Assembly: GCA_031275515.1 (NCBI GenBank)
Contig: JAISOQ010000039.1
Location: 1-8,576, forward strand
Length of the DNA: 8,576 nt
DNA from: Treponema sp.
GTDB taxonomy: Bacteria > Spirochaetota > Spirochaetia > Treponematales > Breznakiellaceae
Direction of reading: 5' to 3'
The notes under the pieces were generated by a model that was not told the origin of the DNA, ran no database searches, and was given only the letters and a program-made list of their open reading frames with translations. Below are positions 5,510 to 8,576 of this stretch, piece after piece. The position numbers and the translations under genes are program-made. Every line of letters begins with the position of its first letter. The first letter of the stretch is position 1.

Positions 5510-6220
5510 TTAGTCCCGCCGTTCCACTGTGCCGTCCTGCCGGGCGATAAAAACAGAAGGGCGCAGGCGGGTAAAAAGGCCGTTTTCCACCACGCCGGGG
5601 ATGCGGTTGAATTCCGCTTCCAGCGCAGCAGGATCCGCCGCAAGTTTCAGCCGGACATCCACGATGAAATTGCCATGTTCGGTGATCACCGGGCCGGCTT
5701 TCCGCACCGCCTCCCGGACGACCGGCTCCGCTCCCAGGGCTTCTATGGCCTGAATGACTGGGACCCGCGCTTCAGGGATCACCTCGATGGGAATGGCAAA
5801 CGTGAGCCCAAGGTGGTCCACGATTTTGGATTCATCCACCACAATCGCGTATGAAGCGGAGGCATAGGCGATGATCTTCTCCAGGAGGAGGGCGCCTCCG
5901 CCGCCTTTGGTGCAGAAGTTACGGGAGTCTACTTCATCGGCGCCATCTATGGAAAGGTCCAGCTTCCCGCCTATGTCCCGGGAATTCAGGCTGAATATAG
6001 GTATCCCCAGGGCCTCACATTCCAGAACGGTTTGGAAGCTCGTGGGTACCGCCTTAATATCCGTCAACTTGCCTTCGGACATCAGGGCGCCTATATGTTT
6101 TACCGCAGGAATCGCGGTGGAACCGGTACCCAGGCCCAGTTTCATCCCGCTTTTTACCAGGGCGTCTACCGCGCTCCGGCCCGCCAGGGCCTTCATCTCT
6201 TTTTGATCCAGATTTCCCAT
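5510..6220 (-). CDS. rpiA: Ribose-5-phosphate isomerase A
   Basis: RpiA interconverts ribose 5-phosphate and ribulose 5-phosphate in the non-oxidative pentose phosphate pathway, feeding nucleotide synthesis and, through the same pathway, erythrose 4-phosphate for aromatics. The 236-residue protein is slightly longer than the 219 of E. coli. It shows the phosphate-binding GLGTGST (29-35), the active-site SIDGADEVD (90-98), KGGGGALLLEK (105-115, containing the catalytic Lys and Glu) and the VVDESK segment (127-132). The ATG at 6220 is preceded by AAGGAA. No good promoter was found in the 110 bp upstream, so it may depend on transcription from the aroDE side through the hairpin repeat, or on an unseen promoter. 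Confidence 0.97.
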   Translation of the reverse strand: MGNLDQKEMKALAGRSAVDALVKSGMKLGLGTGSTAIPAVKHIGALMSEGKLTDIKAVPTSFQTVLECEALGIPIFSLNSRDIGGKLDLSIDGADEVDSRNFCTKGGGGALLLEKIIAYASASYAIVVDESKIVDHLGLTFAIPIEVIPEARVPVIQAIEALGAEPVVREAVRKAGPVITEHGNFIVDVRLKLAADPAALEAEFNRIPGVVENGLFTRLRPSVFIARQDGTVERRD

Positions 6221-6331
6221 ATCTATTCCTTTCTATATTATTCCTGTCTGCAATCCTGCATCCATGAAAATTTATACGCAAACACAGGGTACAGTTTGCC
6301 CGCGTCTTTATGATAAAAGCTGTTATATATT

Positions 6332-6389
6332 GAGTCTGTCCCAAAACTAATTGACTGTGCGCTAATGCGCACGGTTTTGGGACAGACTC
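6332..6389. repeat. Hairpin 1: 16-bp perfect stem with inner 6-bp stem
   Basis: The outer arms 6332-6347 and 6374-6389 are perfect reverse complements over 16 bp. Inside, gtgcgc (6357-6362) and gcgcac (6367-6372) form a second stem around the loop taat. An asymmetric bulge (9 nt against 1 nt) separates the two stems. Confidence 0.85.
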
Positions 6390-6391
6390 TT

Positions 6392-6439
6392 GCAATTTTT
6401 CAGGCTTTCAGCCTTGCAAAATTGCGAATTTCAAGGCTG
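6392..6439. repeat. Hairpin 2 with two alternative pairings
   Basis: One fold pairs gcaatttt (6392-6399) with aaaattgc (6418-6425), with an inner aggct/agcct stem (6402-6406, 6410-6414). A competing fold pairs cagccttg (6409-6416) with caaggctg (6432-6439), with inner aaatt/aattt. The two cannot coexist. Confidence 0.6.
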
Positions 6440-6468
6440 CTTTCCCAAAACTGAAGTTTTGGGAAAGC
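6439..6468. repeat. Hairpin 3: 13-bp perfect stem with tetraloop
   Basis: gctttcccaaaac (6439-6451) pairs perfectly with 6456-6468 around tgaa. It shares tcccaaaact with the arm of hairpin 1. It lies five bases after the aroDE stop on the minus strand, but no T-run follows, so it is not a classic terminator. Confidence 0.8.
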
Positions 6469-6473
6469 CTCTA

Positions 6474-8033
6474 TTATATATGAATTCGGTTTCTGAGATG
6501 GGCGGGGAATTCCGTGCCTATGAAAAAACGATACTGATACATGGCCTGCCTGAACAGCATGTCATAGCCGTTCAGGACCGGGCAGCCGGCCTTCTCGGCC
6601 CGGAGCAGAAGGCGGGTCCGTTCCGGTTTGTAGACTATATCCATCACCTTTTCCTTGCCGGTAAATTTGTAGTCTTCCAGAGGATCGGCGTCGATAAACG
6701 GTTCCATCCCAGCCGATGTGGTCTGTATGATGATGTCCGAAAATTTTTCCATCAGTTCCACCCCTGCGCTGTCCGTCGCCGCCCACTTAAAACGATACGG
6801 CAGGGCCAGCCGCCTGGCCCGGGTCGGCGTCCTGTTAAGGATGATGGCTTTGCCTTTAAGCCGGAATACCTCTGCGGCAACCGCCCTGGCCGCTCCTCCT
6901 GCGCCTATGATGGTGAGCTTCTTCCCCCGGAGGCTGGTCTGCCCGATAAAATTCAACAGGGAATCGGAGAATCCCCGGGTATCCGTATTGTACCCTGCCC
7001 AGCCGATAGGCGTTCTCACGATGGTATTGCAGGCTCCCACCGTTTTTACCTCGTCCGACTGACTGGAGAGATGGGGGATGATTTCTTCTTTGTAGGGTAC
7101 GGTGATCGATGCCCCTTGAATGTTCAGAAAATCCGCCAGTTCCAGGAAAATTTTGAGGGATTCCGCAGGAAAAGAGACATAAACGGCGTCCATCTTCTCC
7201 TCGGTAAAAACCTGGTTGAAAAAAGAGGGACTCGAAGTAGCGTTTAACGGGTAGCCAACCACGGCGAAAATTTTTGTTGCTGCGGTAATATCCCTGAACC
7301 GGTACTTTTCCGCCAAATCCCGGGGGTTAAGGTGTCCCGGCGCCCCCGGGGGAAACGCCGATTCTTCCAGGGAACTGCCGCCGGAAGTATTCTGGAGTTT
7401 ATCGGCTGCACCGGCAATGACGGAAGTATAGCTTAAATAGGATCCCATCTTTTCCGCCAAAATTCGGGTATTAACCCCGTAATGTCCCATGCCCAGGATG
7501 ATCTTGTTGAAATTCATGGTTTCCGCCGCCGCCGCGTACATCCGCAGGGTGTCTTCCAGATTGACAGGCTTTACCGCCACTTTAGGTATCTCGTCCCCTA
7601 TACGGCGCAGGCTCCGCAGTTTGGCGGCCAGGTCTTCGTTCACTCCTCCCTGGACATTGTGGTAAGACCGTATAATCCGCGTCCCGAAAGTCCGGGCCGC
7701 TTCCTCAAGACTCGGGACGTTCAGATCCTCTTCCAAATCAACGTATGCGAAATTCCGCCGTCTGTCCGCATCGGCAAAGGCCAGTCCCCTGGAGAACAGG
7801 GTGATCCGGGAACCTTCGCCTCCCTGGAAATAGCCGCCGTCTTTGGTTCTTCTGATGGTGAGGATTACCGGAAGGCCGGCCTGTTCGGGGAAATGCCGGA
7901 TCAAGAACCGTTCGTCCGGGTCAAGGCAATCAACCCTCAGTTCCGCCAAATCTACATATTTACGGTAGATTTCCAGCGCCTCCAGGTCCTGGGCAAGGGT
8001 TTTTCCGGTCAGGCAGAGGCAAATTCTGGACAT
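6474..8033 (-). CDS. aroDE: Bifunctional 3-dehydroquinate dehydratase / shikimate dehydrogenase
   Basis: The 519-residue fusion catalyses two consecutive shikimate steps: dehydration of 3-dehydroquinate, then NADPH reduction of 3-dehydroshikimate. Residues ~1-235 are a type I dehydratase: Glu31 (AELRVD), Glu101 (YVDLEE), His125 (SYHN), Schiff-base Lys151 (KVAVK) and Arg190. The usual closing-loop motif APGQ reads APGH (231-234). Residues ~253-519 are AroE: catalytic Lys315 (TVPYK), Asn349 and Asp351 (NTD), a GAGGAA nucleotide loop (377-382), NRT (400-402) and Gln496. The shikimate-binding HSxSP motif reads ATSSP (265-269). The ATG at 8033 follows GGAGGAGGA directly; a frame extending to 8120 lacks such a site and runs into the upstream gene. 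The gene ends inside an octamer flanking the hairpin element. Both activities are likely. Confidence 0.95.
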   Translation of the reverse strand: MSRICLCLTGKTLAQDLEALEIYRKYVDLAELRVDCLDPDERFLIRHFPEQAGLPVILTIRRTKDGGYFQGGEGSRITLFSRGLAFADADRRRNFAYVDLEEDLNVPSLEEAARTFGTRIIRSYHNVQGGVNEDLAAKLRSLRRIGDEIPKVAVKPVNLEDTLRMYAAAAETMNFNKIILGMGHYGVNTRILAEKMGSYLSYTSVIAGAADKLQNTSGGSSLEESAFPPGAPGHLNPRDLAEKYRFRDITAATKIFAVVGYPLNATSSPSFFNQVFTEEKMDAVYVSFPAESLKIFLELADFLNIQGASITVPYKEEIIPHLSSQSDEVKTVGACNTIVRTPIGWAGYNTDTRGFSDSLLNFIGQTSLRGKKLTIIGAGGAARAVAAEVFRLKGKAIILNRTPTRARRLALPYRFKWAATDSAGVELMEKFSDIIIQTTSAGMEPFIDADPLEDYKFTGKEKVMDIVYKPERTRLLLRAEKAGCPVLNGYDMLFRQAMYQYRFFIGTEFPAHLRNRIHI

Positions 8034-8042
8034 TCCTCCTCC
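8034..8042 (-). promoter_or_regulatory. Ribosome binding site deciding the aroDE start
   Basis: GGAGGAGGA abuts the ATG at 8033 and begins at the last base of the upstream gene's TAG stop (8044-8042). It supports the shorter AroDE start and translational coupling with the exported protein gene. Confidence 0.75.
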
Positions 8043-8509
8043 TATAAATCGCTGCGGTAAATGAAAATGGCCGTTATAAGGCCGTATTGATCTGTATTGA
8101 ACCGGATTGTGACGGGCCATGACCGGTTAGAATAGGTATACAGGATGAACCCATCATAAATCTGTACCCCGTTTCCCAGAATCAAGGGGATCACATCCCG
8201 GCGTTCGCCGATCTTGATCCCGTATGCGGCTTTGAGGCTTAACTGCCAAACACGATCCCGGTATATGTAGAATTCCCATTCCCCGTAGGCAAATACTACA
8301 TCGTCCTGCCACGTATTGGGTCCCCGGGTTACATACACTGACTGGGGAACGCCGAACATGGCGATGAGGTCCCTGAGACTCACGCCGACTAAAGAGGCGG
8401 GATCGTTGGCGTAATCGTACTGACCCCATGCCGGAAGGGTACAGAGGATGAACAGGATACCCGCCCAAATCACACATTTTCGCATCCGATTTTTCCACAA
8501 AATTCCCAT
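8042..8509 (-). CDS. Small exported protein of unknown function
   Basis: I do not recognise this 155-residue protein. It begins with a basic segment followed by a hydrophobic stretch (about residues 11-26, CVIWAGILFILCTLPAW), with a likely signal-peptidase cut after AWG. The Cys there is not in a convincing lipobox. The mature part is ~125 residues, rich in Tyr, Trp and Phe with alternating hydrophobic residues, suggesting a small beta-rich periplasmic domain. It contains SLRDLIAMFGVPQSVYV, reminiscent of small domains that begin with a short helix and a GxP turn. The start is unclear: ATG 8509 has no Shine-Dalgarno sequence, and ATG 8485 (MRKCVIW) has a weak GGAA and gives a more typical signal peptide. 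It is 8 nt from aroDE and probably cotranscribed with it. Confidence 0.75.
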   Translation of the reverse strand: MGILWKNRMRKCVIWAGILFILCTLPAWGQYDYANDPASLVGVSLRDLIAMFGVPQSVYVTRGPNTWQDDVVFAYGEWEFYIYRDRVWQLSLKAAYGIKIGERRDVIPLILGNGVQIYDGFILYTYSNRSWPVTIRFNTDQYGLITAIFIYRSDL

Positions 8510-8576
8510 AGTTTACTGTACCCGAGAAATATGACGTTTTGCAAGGCGCGTTTACCCAGGGCCAGGGCATATAAAA
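8470..8576 (-). CDS. Possible C-terminal end of an upstream gene, cut by window edge
   Basis: A minus-strand frame is open from the window edge to TGA at 8472-8470, giving 34 residues (ending CENV) with protein-like composition (LALGKRALQNVIFLGYSKLW). If real, it overlaps the next gene by 16 or 40 nt depending on that gene's start. No family is recognised, and an open frame this short can occur by chance. Confidence 0.25.
   Translation of the reverse strand, partial: LYALALGKRALQNVIFLGYSKLWEFCGKIGCENV

Larger units (their letters stand above)
6332..6471. mobile_element. MITE-like non-coding element with terminal inverted repeats
   Basis: This 140-bp non-coding block has ends that are inverted copies of each other: gagtctgtcccaaaac (6332-6347) and the reverse complement of 6456-6471, gaggctttcccaaaac, agreeing at 14 of 16 positions. 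It contains no open frame of its own. The inside is three successive hairpins (6332-6389, 6392-6425, 6439-6468). Flanking ttatatat octamers look like a target duplication. Size, ends and lack of coding capacity fit a miniature inverted-repeat element moved by a transposase elsewhere in the genome. It separates aroDE from rpiA and would be transcribed with them. The parent family is not known to me. Confidence 0.6.
6323..6481. repeat. 8-bp direct repeats flanking the hairpin element
   Basis: ttatatat occurs at 6323-6330 and 6474-6481, one base outside the left end and two bases outside the right end of the inverted-repeat element. This fits a target-site duplication, although AT-rich octamers can match by chance and the offset is not symmetric. 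Confidence 0.4.

Noticed and set aside
5381..5854. 157-codon forward open frame
   Set aside because: Most of it is antisense to rpiA, its composition is not protein-like, and no ribosome binding site supports it.
6390..7247. 285-codon forward open frame
   Set aside because: It lies antisense inside aroDE and extends into the hairpin element. Its translation shows no recognisable domain, and the aroDE frame explains the sequence fully.
8034..8120. 29-codon N-terminal extension of AroDE
   Set aside because: It overlaps the exported protein gene, is not similar to AroD, and the ATG at 8033 has a far better ribosome binding site.

Overview
This window looks like chromosomal DNA from a Treponema-type spirochaete. 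This is inferred from the coiled-coil/zapA pair directly behind rplT, the fused aroD-aroE gene and the general character of the proteins; no 16S or other decisive marker is present. Most of it is a compact housekeeping region on the minus strand. The first ~900 bases are a decayed, gene-poor stretch with transposon remains.

Region 1 (1-903). The left edge cuts the 5' end of an IS1595-like transposase gene (minus strand). Next come two palindromes, then a frameshifted relic of an IS3-family transposase (minus strand) that has lost both visible catalytic aspartates. A candidate -10 box and a strong forward intrinsic terminator follow. The terminator ends directly against the ribosome binding site of the only forward protein gene, a 92-residue parvulin prolyl isomerase (904-1182).

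Region 2 (1198-5058, minus strand). One long gene string reads, in transcription order: infC, rpmI, rplT, a coiled-coil ZapB-like gene, zapA, manA, and a YaiI/YqxD-family gene. Gaps are 45 nt or less and several junctions overlap. A good sigma70-type promoter lies ahead of infC. The string joins translation (IF3, L35, L20), division-ring assembly (ZapA plus a likely partner), and mannose/fructose phosphate interconversion.

Region 3 (5059-5509). A promoter facing the other way drives a tRNA-Pro (GGG anticodon, CCA encoded). About 200 bases with no supported gene follow.

Region 4 (5510-8576, minus strand). In transcription order: the end of an unidentified reading frame at the window edge, a small exported protein of unknown function, the fused aroDE gene, a 140-bp three-hairpin repeat with terminal inverted repeats and candidate target duplications, and rpiA. 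AroDE catalyses two consecutive shikimate-pathway steps. RpiA supplies pentose phosphates, and erythrose-4-phosphate from the same pathway feeds aromatic synthesis, so the two neighbours fit metabolically.

I found no convincing new multi-gene system. The most unusual items are the MITE-like triple hairpin against the aroDE stop codon, the terminator in the ppiC leader, and active-site substitutions in AroDE.
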